A stretch of 64,000 nt of DNA from Saprospiraceae bacterium (GCA_016713025.1 JADJPZ010000004.1:1736001-1800000), one strand, 5' to 3'; shown: positions 45,893-54,849, numbered from the stretch's first letter. The notes: a model not told the origin generated them from the sequence alone. Numbers and translations: made by a program.

Positions 45893-46918
45893 ATGTCACA
45901 AAAGCTAAAGTTTAATGTATTATTCGTGTTGATTATTTTTTGGCTGGTGTCATGTTTTGATGATCAGGGTAAGTCGGGCTTTGGTCTGACTTTCCCTGAT
46001 TATTTTCCTGCTCCTCATTACCAATCAGACAAAAATCCCATAACCAGGGAGGGATTTGAATTAGGGAGAGCCTTGTTTTTTGACCCAATCTTATCAATTG
46101 ACAGTACAATAAGTTGTGAAACTTGCCACAGTCAAGGGCATGCGTTTGCAGACCACAACACCAAGCTGAGCGTAGGTATCGAAGGTTTACGAGGCATCAG
46201 GAATAGTCCTGCCATGTTTAATCTGGCCTGGCAAACCAGCTTCATGTGGGATGGAGGTATCAATCATATAGAAGTGATGCCCTTGGCACCTATCACCAAT
46301 GAAGTTGAGATGGGTGAATCTTTAGAAAATGTAATACAAAAACTCAACCATAGTCCTAAATATAAATTAAGATTTCAAAAAATATATGGCGAAAAGCCGA
46401 TTGATTCTCAGAAACTGTTTTACGTATTAGCGCAGTATATGTCAATGCTTGTCAGTGCAGATGCAAAATACGATAAGTATCGTCAGGGAAAAACTTCATT
46501 ATCATCAGAAGAATTGCAAGGACTGACTATATTTAAACAAAAGTGTGCTTCTTGTCATCCTGAACCACTCTTTACGGATTTCAGTTACAGAAACAATGGG
46601 CTGGAAATCCTAAATGATGATATTGGCCATGGCAGAATATCTTTAAGGAAAGAAGATGACTACAAATTTAAGGTGCCGTCATTGCGCAACATCGCACTTA
46701 CCTATCCTTATATGCACGACGGGAGATTCAGGTCACTCCAGGAGGTATTGGATCACTATAGTGACCACTCTGAGATGCATCCCAATATTGATCCCTTGCT
46801 AATATCACAAGGAAAGCCTGGCATCCGACTCACCGAATCAGAAAAGATCAATATAATAGCTTTTTTGCATACACTAACTGATATTGCTTTTATATCCAAC
46901 CCATTATATTCGGAATAA
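45893..46918 (+). CDS. Dihaem cytochrome c peroxidase/MbnH-like enzyme, lipoprotein
   Basis: A 341-residue member of the MauG/CcpA/MbnH dihaem family. Lipoprotein Cys21 (WLVSCFDDQ). Two haem c attachment sites: CETCH (75-79) and CASCH (218-222). Family motifs GRALFFDPILS, LSVGIEGLRGIRNSPAMFNLAW, FMWDGG, FKVPSLRNIALTYPYMHDGRF and a Met/His-rich end are present. Beside an MbnP-like partner the likely role is to oxidise a Trp in that partner rather than detoxify peroxide; this is inference from family and context. It overlaps no gene, but its stop is immediately followed by the next ATG (46920). Confidence 0.9.
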   Translation: MSQKLKFNVLFVLIIFWLVSCFDDQGKSGFGLTFPDYFPAPHYQSDKNPITREGFELGRALFFDPILSIDSTISCETCHSQGHAFADHNTKLSVGIEGLRGIRNSPAMFNLAWQTSFMWDGGINHIEVMPLAPITNEVEMGESLENVIQKLNHSPKYKLRFQKIYGEKPIDSQKLFYVLAQYMSMLVSADAKYDKYRQGKTSLSSEELQGLTIFKQKCASCHPEPLFTDFSYRNNGLEILNDDIGHGRISLRKEDDYKFKVPSLRNIALTYPYMHDGRFRSLQEVLDHYSDHSEMHPNIDPLLISQGKPGIRLTESEKINIIAFLHTLTDIAFISNPLYSE

Positions 46919-46919
46919 A

Positions 46920-47336
46920 ATGAAAATTATTTTAAAAAAACCATACATCTCTTCAATGTTGATTGTAATCTGCATCATGATTTTTCATGTCTCATGCAAA
47001 AAAGATGAAGTGGAAGATACTGACTTGCACAACACAAAAATTACTATCAGCAAACCGATGAGCAATGCTACACTAAAACATGATGATTTATTAGTAATCG
47101 ATGCCATTATTACGTCAGATGTGTCCATGCATGGCTATGAAATATTACTGCATGACAACACTAACAATACAAGCATCTCAATCTTAAATAAGCATACACA
47201 CGGAATGAAAATAATTGTTGAGCATGTCCATAAAATCCTTTGCGCAAAACCTACTGCATACACTCTTGAAATTATTGCCATTATCAATCATGACAGTCTG
47301 AAACTCTCAGAAAAAATCAAATTCACTTGTACCTAA
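46920..47336 (+). CDS. Small His-rich lipoprotein of the copper island (DUF4625-like)
   Basis: A 138-residue lipoprotein (Cys26 in FHVSCKKDE). ATG 46920 follows the MbnH-like stop directly, so it is co-translated; an in-frame start at 46884 would sit inside that gene. The body is an Ig-like fold (ITISKPMSNATLKHDDLLVIDAII) with clustered His in MHGYEILLHD and KHTHGMKIIVEHVHKILC. Similar short lipoproteins (DUF4625-like) accompany TonB/MbnP loci in Bacteroidota as far as I recall. The His cluster suggests metal binding. Converges on the TonB receptor. Confidence 0.72.
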   Translation: MKIILKKPYISSMLIVICIMIFHVSCKKDEVEDTDLHNTKITISKPMSNATLKHDDLLVIDAIITSDVSMHGYEILLHDNTNNTSISILNKHTHGMKIIVEHVHKILCAKPTAYTLEIIAIINHDSLKLSEKIKFTCT

Positions 47337-47408
47337 CTATTAGCCATCAGGTTTAAGTTTTTAACCATTAGATTTTCACAAAATTTAAAGCCGTCCAGTA
47401 TAGACATT

Positions 47409-47972
47409 TTAGAGTAAAATATTCACTCCTGCATTGATCTGTCTGAATCCACCGGGCATGATACCTGATTGCCCCCTATTCAGCCTGGAAGCTACAAATA
47501 GCTGATTACCAATATTTTTCCCAACTACAAAGAAGCTACAACGCATATTTTTCACCTTAAAGTCATAATTAACATTCACATCCAATGTACTGAAAGATTT
47601 GACTTTTCCGAGTCCACCATCTCCTGATTCATTTTCAAAATTAGCGAATTCTGCATATTGATCTCCTACCCTGTTGTATCCGAGTCCGACAGCCATATTT
47701 TTGTAAGAATATTGAATATTTACATTCATTGTCAAATTTGGTGCATAAGGAGTTTCAGTATCTTTGATTCCATCATCTCCATAGATATATACTGTTTTAG
47801 TGATAAAATCCAGATCAGAAATACTGATCGGTGCAGCAAGCAACTGTTCATTTCCGCTGGCATTCTTACTGTAAACTCTATAACCACCGGGGTTTGCATT
47901 GACCTTATCAATAAATTCCTTTTTTTGTGGCGGATGTGTGTCTGATTTGAGTAAAGAGATGTCTGTCCACAA
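47409..47972 (-). CDS. FecA-like TonB receptor, C-terminal part (frameshifted)
   Basis: Barrel end of the receptor that starts at 50079. It reads SLLKSDTHPPQKKEFIDKVNANPGG, then APNLTMNVNIQYSYKNMAVGLGYNRVGDQYAEFAN, and ends in a terminal strand INAGVNILL. The preceding frame is lost near 47980, where GG in TTCCGGAGAAC is a likely one-base insertion: a single G gives ISENLWTDISLLKSD as one frame. Confidence 0.85.
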   Translation of the reverse strand: MWTDISLLKSDTHPPQKKEFIDKVNANPGGYRVYSKNASGNEQLLAAPISISDLDFITKTVYIYGDDGIKDTETPYAPNLTMNVNIQYSYKNMAVGLGYNRVGDQYAEFANFENESGDGGLGKVKSFSTLDVNVNYDFKVKNMRCSFFVVGKNIGNQLFVASRLNRGQSGIMPGGFRQINAGVNILL

Positions 47973-50079
47973 GTTCTCCGGAAATTACACGAGTATTCAG
48001 TAAGGTTAAATTGGTCTGCAGGCTTAATTTATGTTTTATGCTTTGAGGCAACAATTCCCATTGAAATGTCGCTTCAAAACCTCTGATATTTATAACTCCA
48101 AGTTTATCGAAAAACTCATTCCAACCTGCGAGATAAAAATTGCTTATTCTGTTATTAAAAATTGCCAACTGCCCGGAAAGTTGATTTTCAATGATATTGC
48201 CTCTTAAACCTAATTCGGCGTTTATACTTTTTTCAGGCTGTACATTGCTTAATTCCTGTACACTGAGCGGATTTACCAGGACACCATCTCTTTCTACCAA
48301 AAATGCAAAGTACTTGGACGGGGCAATAAATCCTTTGTAAACACTGCTGAACAGATTCATTTTACCCAACTTATAATTAATGGAAAGTCCCGGTTGAAAA
48401 ATAAAGTATTGATTTATTCTGGACTGATCTTTATCCGAAGTAATGTTGGGGTCTCTTGATAATGTGAGTCTGTCTTCTCTGTTCATCCAAACCTTCTCCA
48501 ATCTGATTATTGGTGTTATGCTTAAATTTTTAATAATCATTTGATTTCTAATGTACCCCGAGATGGATTGTAAGCCATAAGCCAGATCCGTGGTGAATCG
48601 ACCACTTCTTGCCCATCTCGATGAGTCGGCTGCCAATATCTGATCATAATAGGTTTCTCTGTAAAGCTTAATTTGGGCTTCGAAGTTGTTGATTAAATTG
48701 CCATGATGCCATTTTTTGGAGAAGGTTTCTTCCAGAGAAGTCACTGAAAAATGCCATTTACTATCTGTTGTGGATTCTCTGCCGTTTCTGAGACTCCCTA
48801 CCCTTACAAAATCATCCTCACCAAACTCTTTATTCCCGAGATATTCAAATTTTTGTGAAAACAGCTCTTCTCCAAGATAAGTTTTTACATCTCTGGCTTT
48901 TAAAACAGTATTATTCTGTCGCCACCAGTCTCTTGCAAAATCAGATGCAAAAACTCTGGTGGTCAGCTTGGTGCTAGCATCAGGTACCCATTTATGTATA
49001 ATATCAACTCCATACCTATGCATAGTAAAGCGGTCTGCATCAAAAGGGCTTTCTGTAGGATCTATGCTAAACGTGTATGGTGTTATGGAACTCAATGATG
49101 CCAGATTATCTTCAAATTGTCCACTAATTTTAAAATACAAGGATTGATTTTCTGCCAATTCGGCAAATATTTTAGCATTTACATTGATCATCTCAACGGA
49201 AGAAAATTTAGTAAAACCATCGAATCGTTTATACACTGCTTCAATTTGGCTTCCAACTTTATTCCATGTTCCACCATAAGATAATAGACTGGTAAACAAA
49301 CCTCGCTGACCTCCGGAAATTTTCGCGCGAACCGCAGGTTGTTGGGGCGGTTTTGGAGTGACATAATTGATTATACCAAACATATTATTTGGTCCATACC
49401 GCAATACATCTGCACCTGTGTACACTTCTATAGCATCAATCCTTTCACTTATCGGGTTATAATATATTCCTGGGGCGGTGTATGGTGCCGGAGAAATAGG
49501 CGAACCATCTTCCAGAATCAATACTTTCTCAGACCTTCTGCCCCAGGATCCCCGAATGCTGACATTCATTCTGTTAGATATGCCCATATCACCCAATACG
49601 TTCACTCCCGGCAACATTTTTAATGCTTCTTCAGCGGAGATAGGTTGGATTTTTTTGAGTTGAAGTGGGCTGATATAATAATTAGTACCTTCCACACTTG
49701 TTTTATAGGGTAAAGGTGTCGTACTGATATTGATTTCTTTCAGAATGATTGCTTTTTCCTGCAATTGAATTTTACCCAAATCTACGTCTATGTTTTCAAC
49801 ATTTACCTGAAGATTTATCTCCTCACACCCCAAATACTGAAATGATATAGCAATACTGCCGGGAGTAGCCGTGATTTTAAACCGTCCTTCCATATCTGTA
49901 TATTGAGGTTCTGCTTTATCTGTAGTCACTAACACACCGGGAAGTACATCTAAGTTATCTGAAACAACAATACCTGAAATAATGTGACTCTTTTGACCAT
50001 ACAAAGCCAGATTGTTTGTAGTTATGATTGCAAAAATTATGACAACACAAGTTATTTTCTTCAAATCTTCTCTTTTCAT
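47908..50079 (-). CDS. FecA-like TonB-dependent receptor, N-terminal part (frameshifted)
   Basis: Start ATG 50079 (MKREDLKKITCVVIIF) gives a signal peptide; the frame extends to 50130 without sense. A carboxypeptidase-like domain is followed by a plug with EEALKMLPGVNVLG, MNVSIRGSWGRRSEKVLILEDGSPISPAPYTAPGIYYNPISERIDAIEVYTG and RYGPNNMFGIINYVTP, closely following the FecA (ferric citrate) plug pattern. The barrel continues to 47972 and beyond in another frame. Total about 900 residues. It converges on the MbnP/MbnH-like operon and may import the metal complex that operon handles. Substrate unproven. Confidence 0.88.
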   Translation of the reverse strand: MKREDLKKITCVVIIFAIITTNNLALYGQKSHIISGIVVSDNLDVLPGVLVTTDKAEPQYTDMEGRFKITATPGSIAISFQYLGCEEINLQVNVENIDVDLGKIQLQEKAIILKEINISTTPLPYKTSVEGTNYYISPLQLKKIQPISAEEALKMLPGVNVLGDMGISNRMNVSIRGSWGRRSEKVLILEDGSPISPAPYTAPGIYYNPISERIDAIEVYTGADVLRYGPNNMFGIINYVTPKPPQQPAVRAKISGGQRGLFTSLLSYGGTWNKVGSQIEAVYKRFDGFTKFSSVEMINVNAKIFAELAENQSLYFKISGQFEDNLASLSSITPYTFSIDPTESPFDADRFTMHRYGVDIIHKWVPDASTKLTTRVFASDFARDWWRQNNTVLKARDVKTYLGEELFSQKFEYLGNKEFGEDDFVRVGSLRNGRESTTDSKWHFSVTSLEETFSKKWHHGNLINNFEAQIKLYRETYYDQILAADSSRWARSGRFTTDLAYGLQSISGYIRNQMIIKNLSITPIIRLEKVWMNREDRLTLSRDPNITSDKDQSRINQYFIFQPGLSINYKLGKMNLFSSVYKGFIAPSKYFAFLVERDGVLVNPLSVQELSNVQPEKSINAELGLRGNIIENQLSGQLAIFNNRISNFYLAGWNEFFDKLGVINIRGFEATFQWELLPQSIKHKLSLQTNLTLLNTRVISGELVDRHLFTQIRHTSATKKGIY

Positions 50080-50300
50080 CGTATTCAAATTATCAACCTG
50101 CAAAATTAATAGTTTTGATATTAGAATCACTTTTTAAAAAAATGATTCATATCATGCAATGAACTCAAATTATCTTGGCAATACTGTATTGCACTCATGC
50201 AGGCCTCCGTGGAGTATGTATAAATCAGATTTATACTCATAAAATAGATGATGGTCTGACTGAATGATGTGTATAAATTAAAAACTTTGGATTTAATAAT

Positions 50301-50308
50301 TATATTTG
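50301..50308 (+). promoter_or_regulatory. Putative -7 element for the CPBP-cdsA-psd operon
   Basis: TATATTTG fits TAnnTTTG and lies 22 nt before the GTG at 50331. The only nearby TTTG (50286-50289) is too close to be the -33 box. Confidence 0.45.
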
Positions 50309-50330
50309 CCATCAATTTTATACATCTTCC

Positions 50331-51209
50331 GTGAAAACCGTTACTTACAAGCTGTTTATCCTTCTCTGTTTATTTGTTTTAGGAGCTATAATGGCACAAG
50401 GTTTTCTGTATTTGATATCTTGGTATTACAATATCGAATTAAAAACATCGGAAAATATCTTTGACTTTCTTAGTAATGATGCCTATTCAGGTAAAATCAA
50501 AGTATATATTGCGCTCAATCACATTCTGAGTTTTCTCATTTTTCCATATGTCTTTCTACTAATTTTTTATAAGAAAAACGTCCTTAGATATTTATCTTTA
50601 AAAATATTTAATCTTTGGTTTATTCCATGGTTTATCTTGCTGTTATTTAGTTTGTACCCATTGATGGGTTATATCGCCATGTGGATGAATAAAATTGATT
50701 GGCCACCTTTTATCAGTGGTTTGGACAGTATGGCTTTGGAATCCCTTACTGAATTGTTAAAAATGGACAATTTTTCAGATTTATTAATCAATATTGCGCT
50801 TATAGGAATTATTCCGGGAATAACGGAAGAGTTTCTCTTTCGTGGTATTATACAGAAGGAATTAAAAAATGTGGTCAACAACTATCATATACCTGTTTGG
50901 CTGACAGCTATAGTCTTTGGTGTTATGCACTTCCAAATCAGCGGATTATTTCCAAAAATAATCATTGGGGCTGTTTTAGGATATGCCTATCATTATTCAG
51001 GAAGTTTATTACTTCCCATGCTCATCCATATTTTCAATAATAGTTTTGCTACGGTAGTATATTATTTTAATCCAATGAGTACTATTGAAAACGGCACCTA
51101 TCAGGAAGAAGTTTCATTTCTGCCTGTGTTTCTTTTTACAATTATGGCTTTGATCATTTTCAATTATATCCATAAACAATCCAAAAACCCACAGCATGCA
51201 AATGAATAA
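50331..51209 (+). CDS. CPBP family intramembrane metalloprotease
   Basis: A 292-residue polytopic membrane protein starting with GTG (VKTVTYKLFILLCLF). The CPBP/Abi active-site motifs are seen: ITEEFLFRGIIQKEL (Glu-Glu and Arg, about residue 165-170) and VFGVMHFQISG (His about 200), with a third His in PMLIHIFNNS. The family cleaves membrane-embedded or prenylated-type substrates; the substrate here is unknown. First gene of a three-gene operon with cdsA and psd: it overlaps cdsA by 14 nt. Confidence 0.92.
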   Translation: MKTVTYKLFILLCLFVLGAIMAQGFLYLISWYYNIELKTSENIFDFLSNDAYSGKIKVYIALNHILSFLIFPYVFLLIFYKKNVLRYLSLKIFNLWFIPWFILLLFSLYPLMGYIAMWMNKIDWPPFISGLDSMALESLTELLKMDNFSDLLINIALIGIIPGITEEFLFRGIIQKELKNVVNNYHIPVWLTAIVFGVMHFQISGLFPKIIIGAVLGYAYHYSGSLLLPMLIHIFNNSFATVVYYFNPMSTIENGTYQEEVSFLPVFLFTIMALIIFNYIHKQSKNPQHANE

Positions 51210-52035
51210 AAATCAGGTGTTGCGACAACGCACCATCACTGCTATATTTTTTGCTGTTGGAGTGGTTTTACTCTTATTCTCTGGTAAAACAGGAGCTATT
51301 GCTTTTGGATGTTTTATAGCTGGATTTTCGTGCTATGAATACATAAGAATGGTATTTCATAAAAACAAAAAAAAATTAGTTTCATCCATCTTATTGGTTG
51401 CCATAACCATCATTTTATTATCTAATTATCCTCCGGAAAGCATCACTTATAAAATCATTTGTTTCATTTCAATGCTTTGTTTTATAGCAGGCATCATTCA
51501 TTTATTCAGGCCATTCGTCCAACACAAACTTTATTATTGGTTGATCTCGATCATTTATTTTGGAGTACCATTAGGACTTTTTGTGTCCTATGTGTATCAC
51601 ACAGAGCATTACTATCCTGCTTTCTGGATGGCTATTATTATTTTTATTTGGATAGCTGATTCAGGTGCCTATCTCATCGGCTCCAGAATGGGTAAAAGGT
51701 TGCTTTTTGAAAAAATTTCACCTAAAAAAACATGGGAAGGGTTTCTTGGTGCCGGAGTTGTTTCTCTTCTTGCAGCCTGGGTATTTAGTGCATATTTCAA
51801 GCATTGGCATGAAGCTACTTCTACCGGTAACTTATTGTTTTGGATTATTATTGCTGCCACAGCATGGTTTATAGGGACGCTGGGAGATCTTGTTGAATCA
51901 TCAATAAAAAGAACTTTTAATGTAAAAGACTCCGGTAAATTATTGCCTGGCCATGGTGGTGTTTTTGACAGATTTGACAGTTTCATTTACATTTTACCAT
52001 TTATCTTAACTTTGACCATATTTTTCAAATTTTAA
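51196..52035 (+). CDS. cdsA: Phosphatidate cytidylyltransferase
   Basis: Makes CDP-diacylglycerol from phosphatidate and CTP in the inner membrane. About eight transmembrane segments in 279 residues and the CDS signature SSIKRTFNVKDSGKLLPGHGGVFDRFDS near the C-terminus. IWIADSGAYLIGSRMGK and KKTWEGFLG are also conserved. The start is ATG 51196 or 51202, both inside the CPBP gene. Directly upstream of psd (10-nt gap), which uses the downstream product of its pathway. Confidence 0.95.
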   Translation: MQMNKNQVLRQRTITAIFFAVGVVLLLFSGKTGAIAFGCFIAGFSCYEYIRMVFHKNKKKLVSSILLVAITIILLSNYPPESITYKIICFISMLCFIAGIIHLFRPFVQHKLYYWLISIIYFGVPLGLFVSYVYHTEHYYPAFWMAIIIFIWIADSGAYLIGSRMGKRLLFEKISPKKTWEGFLGAGVVSLLAAWVFSAYFKHWHEATSTGNLLFWIIIAATAWFIGTLGDLVESSIKRTFNVKDSGKLLPGHGGVFDRFDSFIYILPFILTLTIFFKF

Positions 52036-52045
52036 TGAAGTTTAT

Positions 52046-52696
52046 ATGACTATTCATAAAGAAGGTTACCCTACCCTGTTTTTTTCGTTTGTGCTACTTG
52101 CTATCTTATGTTCTGCTTGTTATTACTTCTTCCCAAAGATGTTTACTCTCATTTTCATCATCAGTGCGATATTCTATGGGTTTTTAATATCTTTTTTCAG
52201 AAAACCTGACAGAAGTGTGTTAAATCCTGATAATACAGCTTTATTATCTCCCTGTGATGGAAAAGTTGTAGTCATTGAGAAAGTATTTGAACCTGAAATA
52301 TTGAATCGAGAGTGCACTCAGGTTTCGATTTTTATGTCACCTCTAAATGTACATATTAATTGGTTTCCTTCCTATGCAGAAGTGACACATTCTATTTACC
52401 ATCCGGGAAAATATCTTGCTGCATGGAATCCTAAGGCATCAACGGAAAATGAAAGAACCACAGTTTGCTATTCCATCAAAGGTAAAAGTGTGCTGTTAAG
52501 GCAGGTGGCCGGTGCTTTGGCCAGGAGAATCGTATGCTATGCAAAAGTGAACAAAACTTATCAACAGGGTGAAGAACTGGGATTTATTAAGTTCGGGTCA
52601 AGAGTAGACCTTTATCTACCTTCGGACACAAAGCTTTTAGTAAATATCGGCGATAAAGTGTCTGGAAATGTAACCAAAATCGCCACACTCGTCTAA
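52046..52696 (+). CDS. psd: Phosphatidylserine decarboxylase proenzyme
   Basis: Makes phosphatidylethanolamine. 216 residues, the short Psd form. The autocatalytic cleavage site is the GS of FGSRVDLYLP (about 183-186), where Ser becomes the pyruvoyl group. LLSPCDGKVVVIEKV and the IFMSPLNVHINWFP catalytic-His motif are present. Two N-terminal hydrophobic segments (about 8-50) anchor it in the membrane. Last gene of the CPBP-cdsA-psd operon; a PssA gene, the step in between, is not in the window. Confidence 0.96.
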   Translation: MTIHKEGYPTLFFSFVLLAILCSACYYFFPKMFTLIFIISAIFYGFLISFFRKPDRSVLNPDNTALLSPCDGKVVVIEKVFEPEILNRECTQVSIFMSPLNVHINWFPSYAEVTHSIYHPGKYLAAWNPKASTENERTTVCYSIKGKSVLLRQVAGALARRIVCYAKVNKTYQQGEELGFIKFGSRVDLYLPSDTKLLVNIGDKVSGNVTKIATLV

Positions 52697-52888
52697 AAGT
52701 CTTTGTCCACCGCCAGTGATAAATGTAAAAGACACAAATTCAGCGATATAAAGCTAAATTTGCGTCTCATTTATTTGAAAATGCTTTGCGAAGTTTTTAC
52801 TAAAGTCTTTTGTGCTCTGTCTATAATATAAAAAAAGGTTTTTAAAACTTTCCATCATATAATTTGACTAATCTTACAAGAAACTGTC

Positions 52889-54130
52889 CTAGTATTTCAT
52901 GAACTTAAATGATTCTGAAGCATAAGGTGTAGATACTTTCAAAATATAGGAACCTGAATTAAGGGTTTGGGTATTAATATCTTTGTCACCTGATGTAAAA
53001 GAACCAACGGTAATAGATCTACCTTGCATATCATAAATTTCCCATCTGACAAAATCTTCCACAGCATCAGAAACATTGATGTATAAGTGGTTTGTGACGA
53101 CGGTTGATTTCAAAGTGGCCAGTTTTTCTGAACTTCTACTTTTTACATCTACAATCCCCAACACTTGAGTCGTCCCATCAAAGTCAGTTTGTTCTAATTT
53201 GACATATAAATGCTGATTTAATATTTGTCCCAAGTCATAGGAATATCTGTGATTTGAAAGATTTAAGCTCTTTAGCACTCCAAATTTGGTAAAATTGATA
53301 CCATCAGAAGATGTAGAAATAGTATAAATATCATTGTTAATTTCAGAATTTGCAGTCCATGCCAGCCAATAGCTTTCATTTGTGCCTTTTTCGATATTCA
53401 AATCAGAGATTTTCACAGGTAATGGAGATTGAAACACTTCAAAATCAAAACCGGGAATTTTTAAAGCTTGACTATTGCTGATACCGTCATCTTCATATCC
53501 ATTTGAAAAATAAATTGTAAATTCTGTCAAAGGGTCAGCTGAACTAACAGATATCGCGCCCTTTAAATCATTGTAATCCAGATCATTATTTACCCCAGCA
53601 ATAAAATCAGCTTTCACTGCTTGACCATATATTGTGTAAATATGACTCTCAGACATATGATCTATTCTTAATGGAATATCTACACCATTTCTTTTTGCTA
53701 CAAGCATAACACTATCCTGAAAAGAACTGGGCAGATAAGAAATATTTTGCTTCATATCAATGTCATAAATTTTAAAGTCCCTAAGGTAAATAGCTTTATC
53801 AAACTCAAATTTCAAACATACAGGCTGACCTGATGCTTCCGAAGTAATTTGAAAAGCGAAATTCCCACTACCATAGAAGGTATTTGTCTTAGTACAATCA
53901 CCAAATTCACTCAAATTTCCAGTATTTGTATTTTTTTTAAATGGGTCTATGATGGATACTTTTACCTTTATACCCAATTCAGGTATTACATAAGTATTTG
54001 TAGTATCATCTTCAGCCCAAACTGCTTTAATGCCAGTAAGTGCTCCTTCCCATGTAAATTTGTAGTTTTGGGCACATATAAATAATGATTGTAAGCAGAA
54101 CAAAAATGTTCCTATATAAATTTTCAACAT
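52889..54130 (-). CDS. T9SS type A cargo protein, function unknown
   Basis: A 413-residue exported protein. Signal peptide 1-20 (FICAQNYKF), a choice-of-anchor-like beta domain with two Cys (GDCTKTNTFYG and PVCLKFEF), an Asp-rich turn VNNDLDYNDLKG, then a short FN3-like segment (PVKISDLNIEKGTNESYWLAWTANSEIN) and a C-terminal type A sorting domain (WEIYDMQGRSITVGSF, then SGSYILKVST). The domain before the sorting signal is common in Bacteroidota secreted proteins without catalytic motifs. Monocistronic; nothing nearby indicates its role. Confidence 0.85.
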   Translation of the reverse strand: MLKIYIGTFLFCLQSLFICAQNYKFTWEGALTGIKAVWAEDDTTNTYVIPELGIKVKVSIIDPFKKNTNTGNLSEFGDCTKTNTFYGSGNFAFQITSEASGQPVCLKFEFDKAIYLRDFKIYDIDMKQNISYLPSSFQDSVMLVAKRNGVDIPLRIDHMSESHIYTIYGQAVKADFIAGVNNDLDYNDLKGAISVSSADPLTEFTIYFSNGYEDDGISNSQALKIPGFDFEVFQSPLPVKISDLNIEKGTNESYWLAWTANSEINNDIYTISTSSDGINFTKFGVLKSLNLSNHRYSYDLGQILNQHLYVKLEQTDFDGTTQVLGIVDVKSRSSEKLATLKSTVVTNHLYINVSDAVEDFVRWEIYDMQGRSITVGSFTSGDKDINTQTLNSGSYILKVSTPYASESFKFMKY

Positions 54131-54746
54131 AACAAACGGGTTTAATATATTAAATAAATAGCTAATATCATGCCAAAGGGCTCCTTAAGTGAATGAAATT
54201 ATCATCTTAATATTTTTACTTTAATTTTGTATAGTGCGACTGAAAAATGGAGTAAAATATTTTACTTGATGAAGAGGAAACTTCAAGAAACAGCTCTAAG
54301 AATACCAAAAAATGTTGGTTCAAGACTTCGGATTGAATCTCCACTTATAAACAATTGAGAGATTTTAAACACTCATCATTTGGCTCCAAGTGCTAAACCT
54401 GATAAGGAGATTCATTTTTATAAAATCGTCTTGACCAGCTATATTCACTATCTGCTGAGAGACATAGTTAGCAGTTCCAAAACACTTCGGCTACGCTCAG
54501 TACAGCGAGCTTTGGCTACCCTCAGTGCAATGCATTATTGAATAATGTATTTTACTCAGTTCTAGTCAAAGACGAGACCATTCAGTCATCTTGTCTATAA
54601 ATAAATTTCCTCACTTTCGTTTAAACATAAAAATTTAAACATACTCCATGAAAATAATACATATTTAAGGAAAGAGTAAGGATAGACTAAGATAAGAGTA
54701 AAAACCTCTGCCAGGAAAAAATTCTAAAAAGAAAAGCGTAGTTTTG
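54131..54746. other. Intergenic region upstream of the tRNA genes
   Basis: No gene. It contains a near-duplicate 16-mer, TTCGGCTACGCTCAGT (54486-54501) and TTTGGCTACCCTCAGT (54511-54526), a near-palindrome AATGCATTATT-G-AATAATGTATT (54529-54551), and one AAATTTAAACATACTC end (54631-54646) of the MITE-like family. The sequence just left of that end (54604-54633) is an inverted match to 43912-43945. Confidence 0.65.
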
Positions 54747-54831
54747 TACCCGGAGCCGGAATCGAACCGGCACGACCGTAATGGTCACAGGATTTTAAGT
54801 CCTGCGTGTCTACCAGTTCCACCACCCGGGC
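54747..54831 (-). tRNA. tRNA-Leu (anticodon TAA)
   Basis: An 85-nt class II tRNA with the long variable arm. Acceptor GCCCGGG pairs with TCCGGGT (two G-T pairs), D-arm GGTGGAACTGGTAGACAC, anticodon stem GGACT-TAAAA-TCC with TAA, T-arm GCCGG-TTCGATT-CCGGC. The CCA end is not encoded (ACAAAAC follows). Confidence 0.95.
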
Positions 54832-54849
54832 ATAGACATTGTAAAAATC

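Noticed and set aside
43522..47336. Methanobactin biosynthesis cluster
   Set aside because: MbnP/MbnH-like genes are present, but no MbnB/MbnC-like enzyme and no short Cys-containing precursor gene with a leader was found nearby.
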